From Rhodospirillaceae bacterium (GTDB lineage: Bacteria > Pseudomonadota > Alphaproteobacteria > Micavibrionales > UBA2020): a stretch of 20,791 nucleotides of DNA. Positions 1 to 8,392 of the stretch are shown one piece after another. Position 1 is the first letter of the stretch, and every line of letters starts with the position of its first letter. The stretch spans positions 1 through 20,791 of the forward strand of contig DQGU01000243.1 in the NCBI GenBank assembly GCA_003524565.1, in the 5' to 3' direction. Both the position numbers and the translations under genes were made by a program. The notes under the pieces were generated by a model. It was not told the origin of the DNA and searched no databases. It was given only the letters and a program-made list of their open reading frames with translations.

Positions 1-2325
<2,325 letters not shown>

Positions 2326-2340
2326 ATGCGCCAGCCATTA

Positions 2341-2374
2341 AAAACACCGGCTGTCACAGGCCGGTGTTTTTATT
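2341..2374 (+). terminator. Rho-independent terminator of clpB
   Basis: A perfect 10-bp stem (AAAACACCGG at 2341-2350 pairs with CCGGTGTTTT at 2361-2370) encloses a 10-base loop. It ends in a T-rich stretch 16 bases after the clpB stop. Because A and T runs flank both sides it may work in both directions, but no minus-strand gene ends here. Confidence 0.85.
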
Positions 2375-2385
2375 CAGGGGGATTA

Positions 2386-2718
2386 ATGGACGAAAAAGAA
2401 AACTGGACAGCACGCGCGCGGCGCAATTATCAAAACATGCCGCCCGCACAGCAACAGCAGACCAAACAGGCGGCGCTGGCGATTTTCGTGGGCGGCCCTG
2501 CGTTGCTGCTGTTAATCGCCGCCGAAGATGGCTGGCGCGATGCTCTCGGGCTTTTATTTTTCTTTATCCTGTTTTTCGGTTTTGTATTTTTGATGGGCTG
2601 GATACACAGCAAAATACAAAAGCTCAGCATCAAGCTTGCCGATGTGCTTGTCGTCGGTTTGATTTTTGCGGTTATCTTTGCCTTGCTTGCGTGGTTCGTC
2701 AATAATTGGGGCAGGTAA
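2386..2718 (+). CDS. Small hypothetical membrane protein, 110 aa
   Basis: I do not recognise the family. The protein has a hydrophilic, Gln-rich N-terminus (about residues 1-27) and three hydrophobic segments, at about 28-46, 52-73 and 83-105. The last is followed by a short NNWGR tail. A basic stretch (HSKIQKLSIK) separates segments 2 and 3, which suggests a small inner-membrane protein. I chose the ATG at 2386 because an AGGGGG ribosome binding site lies just before it. The frame is also open from an ATG at 2326 directly after the clpB stop, but that start would put the clpB terminator hairpin inside the coding region. No separate promoter is obvious, so expression may depend on read-through from clpB. 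Its stop is only 11 bases from the convergent NlpC/P60 gene. Confidence 0.7.
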   Translation: MDEKENWTARARRNYQNMPPAQQQQTKQAALAIFVGGPALLLLIAAEDGWRDALGLLFFFILFFGFVFLMGWIHSKIQKLSIKLADVLVVGLIFAVIFALLAWFVNNWGR

Positions 2719-2726
2719 TTGCCTGC
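2711..2726. repeat. Inverted repeat at the convergent gene junction
   Basis: The bases GCAGGTAATTGCCTGC form a near-perfect palindrome (one T-G pair) over the stop codon of the plus-strand gene, four bases before the stop of the minus-strand gene. It has no loop and no T run, so it is a weak candidate for a shared transcription end or a chance palindrome. Confidence 0.25.
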
Positions 2727-2729
2727 GCG

Positions 2730-3476
2730 TTAAATCCGCCGTATTGCGGTGACGATACCGTCCGAGCGTTTGGTCACAACATCCAGCGGCTCCACGCAGG
2801 TTTTCATGTGGGTGGCATTGGCGTGCAGGATGTTTTTATCATCCACCATGATGCCGACGTGGCCGGGGAAATAGACGATATCGCCGCGCTGGCGCGGTTT
2901 GTCCGTGGCATCCTGACCGATGGCTTTTTCCTGCTCTTCGGTATCGCGCGGCGCGCTGATGCCGGCGCGGGCGAGGGCGATTTGCACAAGGCCGGAGCAA
3001 TCAATGCCCAGCCCGCCGCGTCCGCCCCACACATAGGGCGTTTCCGCCAGTTTTTCCGCCGCCGCCGTAAAATCTTCGCGGGCGGATAGCGTGGAGAGGT
3101 GCGCGGCATAGATATGCGTGCCGTCGTCGAGTTTTGCGAATTTCTCGCCCATTTCCGCCACCGTCACTTGCGCGCCGAAGCCGAGCGTCATGCGGATGGG
3201 GGATTTGATGCTGTCGTCGCGGTAAACGTCGGTGCGCTGCGTGTTCACGATATGCGTGGCTTCGGCGAATTCCTGCGTCAGGTTTTTCTTTTCGACATAT
3301 CCGGCATAACCGTCATGTTCGCAGTGGCCTTTCAGCCACTCCGCCGTTTCTTCTTCGGCGATGAAAATCTCGCCGAACAGCAGTTGCGATTCCAGCTTGC
3401 CGCGCAGGGCTTCGTTATCCGGCTGCTCGCGCACGGGGGCAGTGGGGGCGGTGACCTTCCAGCGCGCGCCCGTCAT
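2730..3476 (-). CDS. NlpC/P60 (C40) cysteine peptidase, 248 aa
   Basis: This is a predicted cell-wall peptidase of the NlpC/P60 family, which cuts D-Glu/DAP or related bonds in peptide stems. The N-terminal half (about 1-130) looks like two bacterial SH3-type modules (for example VREQPDNEALRGKLESQLL, residues 15-33). The catalytic domain starts near 138. The likely nucleophile is Cys160 in IDCSGLV, and the histidines are His206 in GHVGIM and His218 in ILHANAT. No signal peptide or lipobox is visible, so the protein is either cytoplasmic, perhaps acting on imported muropeptides, or exported by an unseen route. Its ATG overlaps the TGA of the aminopeptidase gene as ATGA, which predicts translational coupling. 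The aminopeptidase-NlpC/P60 pairing is one I recall as common in alphaproteobacteria and fits recycling of wall peptides, but the substrate is inferred. Confidence 0.9.
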   Translation of the reverse strand: MTGARWKVTAPTAPVREQPDNEALRGKLESQLLFGEIFIAEEETAEWLKGHCEHDGYAGYVEKKNLTQEFAEATHIVNTQRTDVYRDDSIKSPIRMTLGFGAQVTVAEMGEKFAKLDDGTHIYAAHLSTLSAREDFTAAAEKLAETPYVWGGRGGLGIDCSGLVQIALARAGISAPRDTEEQEKAIGQDATDKPRQRGDIVYFPGHVGIMVDDKNILHANATHMKTCVEPLDVVTKRSDGIVTAIRRI

Positions 3477-4906
3477 CGTGCGGGGCCTTTCGGTTTTTTC
3501 GCTGCGGGTTTGGCGTTGCCGAATTTTTCCTTGATAAGGTCATAGCTGGCGCGCATGCCCAGCGCCTCGCCGCCTTCGGGGCGGCCGGGTTTGTTGCCGG
3601 GGTTCCACGCATAGGTGTCGATATGCACCCACGGCACGTCTTTATCGACGAATTTTTCAAGGTAAAGCGCGGCGGTGATGGCGCCGGCAAAACTGCCGCC
3701 GGAGTTTTTCACATCGGCAACGCTGCTGTTCAGCATGCTGGCATAGGCCTGCCACAGCGGCAAACGCCACAGCGGGTCTTGCACTTTTTCGGACGATTTC
3801 AACAGCGCATTGGCGATGTCGTCGTTGTTGGAGAACATCGCGGGCAGGTCGGGGCCGAGCGCCACGCGCGCAGCGCCCGTCAGCGTTGCGAAATCGATAA
3901 TCAGGTCGGGTTTTTCGCGGCAGGCTTCGGCAATCGCATCGCAAAGCACAAGGCGGCCTTCGGCGTCGGTATTGTCGATTTCGACGCTGATGCCCTTGCG
4001 CGTCTTGATAACGTCACCGGGGCGGAAGCTGTTGCCATCGACCGAGTTTTCAACCGCCGGAATCAGTACGCGCAGGCGCACGGGCAGGTTTTCCGACATA
4101 ATCATGTGGGCAAGGCCGAGCACATGCGCGGCGCCGCCCATGTCTTTTTTCATCAGCCCCATCGCGCTTGACGGTTTGATGTCGAGGCCGCCGGTATCGA
4201 AAATAACGCCCTTGCCGATGAGGGTAATCAGCGGATGTTTTTCGTTGCCCCAGCGGATGTCGATAAGCCGCGGCTCGCGCGGGCTGCCTTTGCCGACTTC
4301 GTGAATGGCGGGATAGTTTTGTTTGACAAGCTGTTCGCCGACGATGATTTTGACGCTGGCCTTGTTAAACGCTTTGGCGACTTTCTTGCTCGCCTCCGCC
4401 AGTTCTTCGGGGCCGAGGTCGTTGGCAGGAATGTTGACGAGGTCGCGCACAAGGAACGTCGCCTCCGCCGTAGCCTTCACCGCCTTGCGGTCGGCGTTTT
4501 GCGGCCAGACGAGGGCGGCGAAATCGCGTTTCTTCGACGGTTTGTAATCGGTGAACTGGTACGAACCCAGCGCCCAGCCGAGCGCGGCTTGCGTGGCGCG
4601 CGCATCGGTCATTTTTTTGTCGATGTAATATCCGGCTGCGTTCTTCGGCAGCTTGGACGGCAGGTCGGCGTAGGTATAAAGGCTGTCATCCTTGCCAACA
4701 CCGTACAGCACGCGGGCGATGCCGCCCTTGTCATCGGGCAGGAACAAAACCGCGCCTTCGCTGGCCTTGAAATTGCTGGCCGCGACCCAGTTGCGGGTTT
4801 TGTCGTCCTGCTGTTTCAGCCAGTCGGCGAAGCTGTCGGCGGAAAGCGGGGTGACGGGCGTGCTCTTGGCGGTCTTTTTATCGACAAAGGGAATAGGGGC
4901 GGTCAT
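3473..4906 (-). CDS. M17 leucyl aminopeptidase family protein, 477 aa
   Basis: This is a two-metal aminopeptidase that removes N-terminal residues from peptides in the cytosol. The C-terminal catalytic domain carries the complete M17 set: Lys232 and Asp237 in IGKGVIFDTGG, catalytic Lys244 in LDIKPS, Asp255 in KKDMGG, and Asp314, Glu316 and Arg318 in NTDAEGR. The N-terminal half is more divergent. At 477 aa it is somewhat shorter than remembered E. coli PepA (503 aa). It fits the alphaproteobacterial leucyl aminopeptidase subgroup rather than a strict PepA orthologue, so I give no symbol. The C-terminus is Lys/Pro-rich. The ATG at 4906 is the only start after an in-frame TAA. The nearest purine-rich site (GAGGAG) is unusually far, about 14 bases upstream. 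It is the first gene of a two-gene operon with the NlpC/P60 gene and has its own promoter. Confidence 0.93.
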   Translation of the reverse strand: MTAPIPFVDKKTAKSTPVTPLSADSFADWLKQQDDKTRNWVAASNFKASEGAVLFLPDDKGGIARVLYGVGKDDSLYTYADLPSKLPKNAAGYYIDKKMTDARATQAALGWALGSYQFTDYKPSKKRDFAALVWPQNADRKAVKATAEATFLVRDLVNIPANDLGPEELAEASKKVAKAFNKASVKIIVGEQLVKQNYPAIHEVGKGSPREPRLIDIRWGNEKHPLITLIGKGVIFDTGGLDIKPSSAMGLMKKDMGGAAHVLGLAHMIMSENLPVRLRVLIPAVENSVDGNSFRPGDVIKTRKGISVEIDNTDAEGRLVLCDAIAEACREKPDLIIDFATLTGAARVALGPDLPAMFSNNDDIANALLKSSEKVQDPLWRLPLWQAYASMLNSSVADVKNSGGSFAGAITAALYLEKFVDKDVPWVHIDTYAWNPGNKPGRPEGGEALGMRASYDLIKEKFGNAKPAAKKPKGPAR

Positions 4907-4945
4907 GGCGCTTTACGCGGCTCCTCTGGGTGATGGGGGTGCTTT

Positions 4946-4974
4946 TTTATAGCTTTTCCCGAACCAAAGGTCAA
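4946..4974 (-). promoter_or_regulatory. Sigma-70-type promoter for the aminopeptidase operon
   Basis: On the minus strand TTGACC (4974-4969) is followed after exactly 17 bases by TATAAA (4951-4946). Transcription would start near 4939, giving a leader of about 33 bases before the ATG at 4906. The match to the housekeeping consensus is good. It is unconfirmed by expression data. Confidence 0.7.
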
Positions 4975-5044
4975 AAACCGATGATGATAACAATTATGAA
5001 AATTAAATAGGGCTGATTTCCCGCCAAAATGGGGCTTAAAAGCC

Positions 5045-5074
5045 TTGACGGCAGGGGCGCGCTTAACATATCTT
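5045..5074 (+). promoter_or_regulatory. Probable rpmB promoter
   Basis: TTGACG (5045-5050) and TATCTT (5069-5074) are separated by 18 bases. This would give a leader of about 70 bases before rpmB. The -35 is good and the -10 is moderate. No other pair in the divergent region facing rpmB is better. Confidence 0.5.
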
Positions 5075-5149
5075 GCTGCGTCTAAAGGATTCTCGCCCAT
5101 GCCGCCGCAAGGCCACGGGCATATATAAAGTGAAACAAGGATAAATACC

Positions 5150-5497
5150 ATGACCAGACGTTGCGAAATTACGGGCAAAGGGCCGATGGTCGGCAACAAC
5201 GTGTCCCACGCGAACAACAAAACCAAGCGCCGTTTCCTGCCGAACCTGCAGGACGCTTCTTTCTACAGCGTTGCGCTGGCGAAAAACGTCAAGGTCAAGA
5301 CCACGACGCACGGCATCCGCACGGTAGAACACAAAGGCGGTATCGACGCATACCTTCTCGGCACCGCGCCGACGAAACTGCCGACCGAACTGCGCAAAGT
5401 GCGCAAGGCCATCGTGGCGAAAGTCGGCGAACTGCCGAAGCCCGAGCCGAAGCCGCGCCGCAAGCTGACCAAAAAGGCCGCTGCGAAAGCCGCCTGA
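5150..5497 (+). CDS. rpmB: 50S ribosomal protein L28
   Basis: This is a structural protein of the large ribosomal subunit. The start MTRRCEITGKGPMVGNNVSH, followed by an Asn/Lys-rich stretch and RRFLPNLQ, is typical of L28, as is the later HGIRTVEHKGGIDAYLL region. At 115 aa it is longer than remembered E. coli L28 (78 aa). The extra length is a C-terminal Lys/Pro/Ala tail (about residues 95-115), which fits the longer alphaproteobacterial forms. Only one cysteine (Cys5) is present, so there is no zinc-binding CxxC pair. The ATG at 5150 has an AAGGA site upstream. The gene is flanked by its own promoter and terminator and therefore looks monocistronic. rpmG is not beside it. Confidence 0.96.
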   Translation: MTRRCEITGKGPMVGNNVSHANNKTKRRFLPNLQDASFYSVALAKNVKVKTTTHGIRTVEHKGGIDAYLLGTAPTKLPTELRKVRKAIVAKVGELPKPEPKPRRKLTKKAAAKAA

Positions 5498-5512
5498 TTT
5501 GGCTGAAGATTT

Positions 5513-5546
5513 AAAAAGGGCGGGAGCGATATCTCCCGCCTTTTTT
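5513..5546 (+). terminator. Rho-independent terminator after rpmB
   Basis: GGCGGGAG (5519-5526) pairs with CTCCCGCC (5533-5540) across a six-base loop, followed by six Ts. An A run before the stem can extend the pairing. It lies about 40 bases before tgt, so tgt needs read-through or a promoter that I cannot pick out. Confidence 0.9.
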
Positions 5547-5587
5547 ATTGCCGGTTTTTGTCTTACCCCCGCTGGGCTTTTCGCATC

Positions 5588-6754
5588 ATGACCTTTGCCT
5601 TCGACATCACGCACCGCGACCCCAATTCCTACGCGCGCCTTGGCCGCTTGACCACGCCGCACGGCACGATTGAAACGCCGAATTTTATTTTCTGCGGCAC
5701 CAAGGCGTCTGTCAAAGGCCTGTCGCCGCAGCAGATGCGCGATGCGCGCTCCGACATCATCCTGTCGAACACATACCACCTGATGCTGTCGCCGGGGCCG
5801 GATTTGATTGCCGAAATGGGCGGGCTGCACAAATTCATGGGCTGGGACGGCCCGATGTTTACGGACAGCGGCGGGTTTCAGATTTTCTCGCTCGGTTATG
5901 GCTCTGTTGCCGATGAAATCAAAGGCCGCGGCCAGCGTCACCGCAAGAAAACCATTTTGAAAATTTCCGAAGAGGGCGCGGCGTTCCAGTCTTATCTGGA
6001 CGGCAAAAAGTTTTTCCTGACGCCCGAAGGCTCCATCGACATCCAGCGTAAACTCGGCGCGGATTTGATTGTGCAGCTGGATGAATGTACGCCCTTCCAC
6101 GTTGACCGCGAATATACCGCGAAGTCGATGGAGATGAGCATGCGCTGGGGCGACCGCTCGCTGGCGGAATGGAAACGCAAGGACGACGGCAAACAGCGCA
6201 TGTACGGTATCGTACAGGGCGGCGTGTACGAAGACCTGCGCCGCATTTCCTGTGAATGGACGCGCGACCGCGATTTCTTCGCGACGGCCGTCGGCGGCTC
6301 CCTCGGCAGCCACAAAGAGCAAATGTACGAAGTCGTCGCGATGTGCAGCGCGCATATCCACCCCGACCGCCCCGTGCATCTGCTGGGCATTGGCAGTTTC
6401 ATTGATATTTTCACCAACGTACGCGCAGGCATGGATACATTCGATTGCGTGTCACCGACGCGTATTGCCCGCCACGGCTGGGCGCTGGTCAAGGGCGCAC
6501 CGAAAGAGCGCATGAACCTGCGCAACGCGCAGTATATGAAAGACCAGGACCCGGTTGATAAGACTTGCGAATGCTATTGCTGCCGTCACCACAGCCGCGG
6601 GTATATCCATCACCTGTTCCGCACGGGCGAGTCGCTCGGCATGACGCTGCTTTCAATCCATAATGTGGCGACCATGAACCGTCTGATGCGCGAAGTGCGC
6701 GCCGCGATTGGTGCCAACCGGCTGGATGAAGCGCAAAAAGAGTGGGTGGTGTAA
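5588..6754 (+). CDS. tgt: tRNA-guanine transglycosylase, queuine-type pocket
   Basis: This enzyme exchanges guanine 34 of GUN-anticodon tRNAs for a 7-deazaguanine base. It is 388 aa from the ATG at 5588. Catalytic Asp93 is in TDSGGFQ and nucleophile Asp286 in FDCVSPTR. The zinc ligands Cys327, Cys329, Cys332 and His358 are intact. Two features differ from E. coli and Zymomonas Tgt. First, residues 103-130 carry an insertion of about 11-17 residues with a basic cluster (KGRGQRHRKK). Second, the preQ1 loop reads VGGSLGSH (235-242) instead of VGGLAVGE, so the Val233-equivalent is Gly240 and the Glu235-equivalent is His242. Both features match what I recall of Chlamydia-type Tgt, reported to use queuine directly. 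Queuine use here is an inference. No queA is adjacent. The start has no strong ribosome binding site. An in-frame TTG at 5558 is possible but would add ten residues not seen in homologues. Confidence 0.93.
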   Translation: MTFAFDITHRDPNSYARLGRLTTPHGTIETPNFIFCGTKASVKGLSPQQMRDARSDIILSNTYHLMLSPGPDLIAEMGGLHKFMGWDGPMFTDSGGFQIFSLGYGSVADEIKGRGQRHRKKTILKISEEGAAFQSYLDGKKFFLTPEGSIDIQRKLGADLIVQLDECTPFHVDREYTAKSMEMSMRWGDRSLAEWKRKDDGKQRMYGIVQGGVYEDLRRISCEWTRDRDFFATAVGGSLGSHKEQMYEVVAMCSAHIHPDRPVHLLGIGSFIDIFTNVRAGMDTFDCVSPTRIARHGWALVKGAPKERMNLRNAQYMKDQDPVDKTCECYCCRHHSRGYIHHLFRTGESLGMTLLSIHNVATMNRLMREVRAAIGANRLDEAQKEWVV

Positions 6755-6780
6755 AATCCCGCCCGCTTTGGCCGCCCCAA

Positions 6781-6820
6781 GACGCTCGAAGACGTCCGAA
6801 GACGTCCGAAGACGTTGTGC
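6781..6820. repeat. Four 10-bp tandem repeats after tgt
   Basis: Four consecutive 10-base units begin with GACG: GACGCTCGAA, GACGTCCGAA twice, then a diverged GACGTTGTGC. The middle units contain the palindrome GACGTC. The period matches one DNA helical turn, so the units would lie on one face of the helix. The array lies 26 bases after the tgt stop and about 100 bases before the GGDEF gene. Its function is unknown. Confidence 0.8.
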
Positions 6821-6863
6821 AAATTCCGCGCTTACGATATTTTAATAAAGTAAGATTATTTTA

Positions 6864-6900
6864 AGAAGAGAAGAAACCTTCTCTTTTCTATAATATTTTT
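6864..6900 (+). terminator. AT-rich hairpin, possible tgt terminator
   Basis: AAGAGAAG (6866-6873) pairs with CTTCTCTT (6878-6885) across a four-base AAAC loop. Two further pairs (one of them G-T) extend the stem. A T-rich tail follows. The stem is poor in GC, so termination would be weak. The same bases overlap a possible promoter for the next gene. Confidence 0.45.
6889..6894 (+). promoter_or_regulatory. TATAAT box before the GGDEF gene
   Basis: A perfect TATAAT sits 29 bases before the GTG start. No recognisable -35 lies at 16-18 bases, where the hairpin stem lies instead, so an activator may be needed or the match may be chance. Confidence 0.35.
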
Positions 6901-6922
6901 CGCGGGTTTCAAGGGGTTTATC

Positions 6923-7840
6923 GTGGCCGTTTCATACGCCCAGGTTATTTCGACAGACATGATTGTCTCGGAAATCGAGACCATCCTTGATTGGCGTAAC
7001 GAAGTCATCCGTCAATGTTTCTTTCCGGGTTCGCAAGCGCGGCCGGCAGATGCGAATGCACCGTCGGCGATGCTGATATGGTGCAAGCGCGAAGCAGACC
7101 GCGGCACGGTGGACCGTGCGGTGGTGGAGCGTCTGGTGCATGCGCACGAAGAAATGTGCAAAGCCGCGCGTTTGATACTGGAACATTGCGCAGGCGGTGC
7201 CGCGCCGACGCTGGCGCTTTATGACGGCATTGAAAACCAGTGCGACAACTTCATCAATCACATCCGCCGTTTGCAGCAGGATTTGGCCGACTCTTCGACG
7301 GCGGTTGACCCCGTAACGGGGCTGCGCACCATTGCCGGCATGCGCAACGACATCAAGCGCGAACAAGACCGCTTCGACCGCAAGGGCACGTCTTTCAGCA
7401 TCGCGAATATCGAGATTGATAACCTCGAAGCCCTTTCGCAAAAATATGACCGCCGCGGCATGGATTTGATTTATGCCGCCGTGGCGCAGGTTGTTGCGCG
7501 CACCGTGCGCTCTTTCGACGATGCGTATTATCTGGGCAAGGGGGAATATATCCTTGTGCTCAAGCATGTCGAATTCATGGATGCCTGCTCCGTCATGGAC
7601 CGTCTGCGCGGGGAGATTGAAAACAATCCCGTGTTCATGCAAACGGGGGAGAAGCTGAAAGTCACGGCATCTTTCGGAATCGCCGAAGCCATCCAGCGTG
7701 AAAAGCCGGATGTTTGCGTCGGCTATGCCAAACAGGCCCTGGCGGAATCCAAACGCGGCGGCGGCAACCGCATTTCCGAATACCGCGAGCTGTCAGCCTT
7801 GGCGCAATTCGCGCGCGACCGCAGCAAAGACGGCGTTTAA
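6923..7840 (+). CDS. Degenerate GGDEF protein, likely c-di-GMP receptor
   Basis: The protein is 305 aa with no membrane segment. Residues 1-125 form a mostly helical domain I do not recognise. A GGDEF fold starts at DPVTGL (129-134) and runs to the SKRGGGNRI segment near 276-284. The signature GG(D/E)EF is replaced by GKGEY (205-209), and the first metal-binding Asp is Glu164 in IEID. These losses predict no diguanylate cyclase activity. The inhibitory-site motif RxxD is kept as RSFD (196-199) at the correct distance of five residues before the signature. I infer a c-di-GMP-binding regulator rather than an enzyme. The GTG start at 6923 has AAGGGG six bases upstream. It lies between tgt and a convergent small gene. 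The histidine kinase downstream resembles the PleC/DivJ group, whose known partner PleD is a GGDEF protein, but a link here is speculative. Confidence 0.88.
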   Translation: MAVSYAQVISTDMIVSEIETILDWRNEVIRQCFFPGSQARPADANAPSAMLIWCKREADRGTVDRAVVERLVHAHEEMCKAARLILEHCAGGAAPTLALYDGIENQCDNFINHIRRLQQDLADSSTAVDPVTGLRTIAGMRNDIKREQDRFDRKGTSFSIANIEIDNLEALSQKYDRRGMDLIYAAVAQVVARTVRSFDDAYYLGKGEYILVLKHVEFMDACSVMDRLRGEIENNPVFMQTGEKLKVTASFGIAEAIQREKPDVCVGYAKQALAESKRGGGNRISEYRELSALAQFARDRSKDGV

Positions 7841-7870
7841 CGCCGCATCCTTAAAAGCCCGCACAAAACA

Positions 7871-7903
7871 AAACCGCCCGTACGATTTTAGCCGTTGGGC
7901 GGT
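7871..7903 (-). terminator. Terminator for the minus-strand small gene
   Basis: On the minus strand ACCGCCC (7903-7897) pairs with GGGCGGT (7879-7873) across a 17-base loop and is followed by TTTTGTTTTG. Orientation and tail fit the 56-codon gene ending at 7979. The plus-strand side lacks a T run. Confidence 0.6.
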
Positions 7904-7978
7904 CAAGCATTTAAGTCTGTCGTCTTTTTATTGGCACGGGCGCGGCGGAATTTTCGCTGTGCCCTGTCAATCGCGGGG

Positions 7979-8149
7979 TTAGCGCGGCTTCGGTGCGTCT
8001 TTCTTCGGGCAGGGCTTGGCGGCGCTGCTGTCATTCTGGTTTTGCGCTTCGCGGGCGGCCTTGCGTTCAGCTTCGACGCGCTGGTCGATTTCCGCCTTTT
8101 TGAAGATGAATTCCAGACGCTGTTGGAACTGTCGGTCGAAAGAGTTCAT
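7979..8149 (-). CDS. Small basic hypothetical protein, 56 aa
   Basis: The protein begins MNSFDRQFQQRLEFIFKKAE, continues with a charged helical region (IDQRVEAERKAAREAQNQND, 21-40), and ends in a Pro/Lys tail (KPCPKKDAPKPR, 45-56) with one cysteine. It would be a soluble, helix-rich basic protein with coiled-coil character. I do not recognise the family. Three independent signals support it as a gene: an AAGGAG ribosome binding site eight bases before the ATG; a near-consensus promoter (TTGACA, 17 bases, TATAAA) on the same strand; and a terminator-like hairpin with a T-rich tail after the stop. The setting suggests strong expression. It converges with the GGDEF gene and diverges from the histidine kinase. 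A function cannot be given. Confidence 0.75.
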   Translation of the reverse strand: MNSFDRQFQQRLEFIFKKAEIDQRVEAERKAAREAQNQNDSSAAKPCPKKDAPKPR

Positions 8150-8183
8150 GTGTGTCGCTCCTTGTGTTCAAGTGAGTGCTTTT

Positions 8184-8198
8184 TGCGAACCATTCGCA
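8184..8198 (-). promoter_or_regulatory. Hairpin at the predicted 5' end of the small-gene mRNA
   Basis: TGCGAA and TTCGCA form a six-pair stem with a three-base loop. The predicted transcription start (near 8197) falls at its edge, so the mRNA would begin with a stem-loop, as in mRNAs protected from 5' decay. It could instead be an operator palindrome just downstream of the promoter. Confidence 0.4.
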
Positions 8199-8203
8199 TA
8201 AAC

Positions 8204-8232
8204 TTTATAAGGTATTTATGTACCCCTGTCAA
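8204..8232 (-). promoter_or_regulatory. Near-consensus promoter of the 56-aa gene
   Basis: On the minus strand TTGACA (8232-8227) and TATAAA (8209-8204) are spaced by exactly 17 bases. A second TTGACA (8246-8241) lies 14 bases further upstream. This is the best promoter match in the window. Confidence 0.75.
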
Positions 8233-8313
8233 ATTGATTATGTCAATAAAAGGGGCGCGGGCAAAATTAGTTTTTGTACGGTTGTTTAAGTATATGCTTT
8301 TTCAGGAAAAAAC

Positions 8314-8385
8314 ATGTTTTTAACGCCGCGCTGGAAAGGTTTTGTTAACCAGTTTTTTGTTATTTACATGCTACCAAAAAGGTAG
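8314..8385 (+). CDS. Possible 23-aa leader peptide before the kinase
   Basis: The frame reads MFLTPRWKGFVNQFFVIYML then PKR and stops at TAG 8383-8385, seven bases before the kinase GTG. An AGGA site lies six bases before the ATG. The peptide is basic and aromatic-rich. Its last codons run through the hairpin that covers the kinase ribosome binding site, so its translation could control kinase translation. It is short enough to arise by chance, and there is no proof that it is translated. Confidence 0.35.
   Translation: MFLTPRWKGFVNQFFVIYMLPKR
8371..8385 (+). promoter_or_regulatory. Hairpin over the kinase ribosome binding site
   Basis: CTACC (8371-8375) pairs with GGTAG (8381-8385) across an AAAAA loop. 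The right arm contains most of the purine-rich GGTAGG that would serve the GTG at 8393. A five-pair stem is only moderately stable, so it could be opened by a ribosome on the upstream frame or by temperature. Confidence 0.4.
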
Positions 8386-8392
8386 GTGTTTC

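Noticed and set aside
2326..2718. Longer form of the small membrane protein starting at 2326
   Set aside because: It would encode the clpB terminator hairpin as protein and lacks a ribosome binding site of its own; the ATG at 2386 has AGGGGG.
5063..6379. 438-codon minus-strand frame over rpmB and tgt
   Set aside because: Antisense to two certain genes and without recognisable motifs.
6781..6820. CRISPR array
   Set aside because: The units are 10 bases and contiguous with no spacers, so this is a simple tandem repeat.
7931..7962. Second hairpin (GGCAC/GTGCC) after the small gene
   Set aside because: The stem is imperfect and on the minus strand is followed by an A-rich stretch, not Ts, so I do not call it a terminator.
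7895..8323. 142-codon plus-strand frame
   Set aside because: It lies over the small minus-strand gene, its promoter and its terminator. The minus-strand signals are much better and I see no ribosome binding site for this frame.
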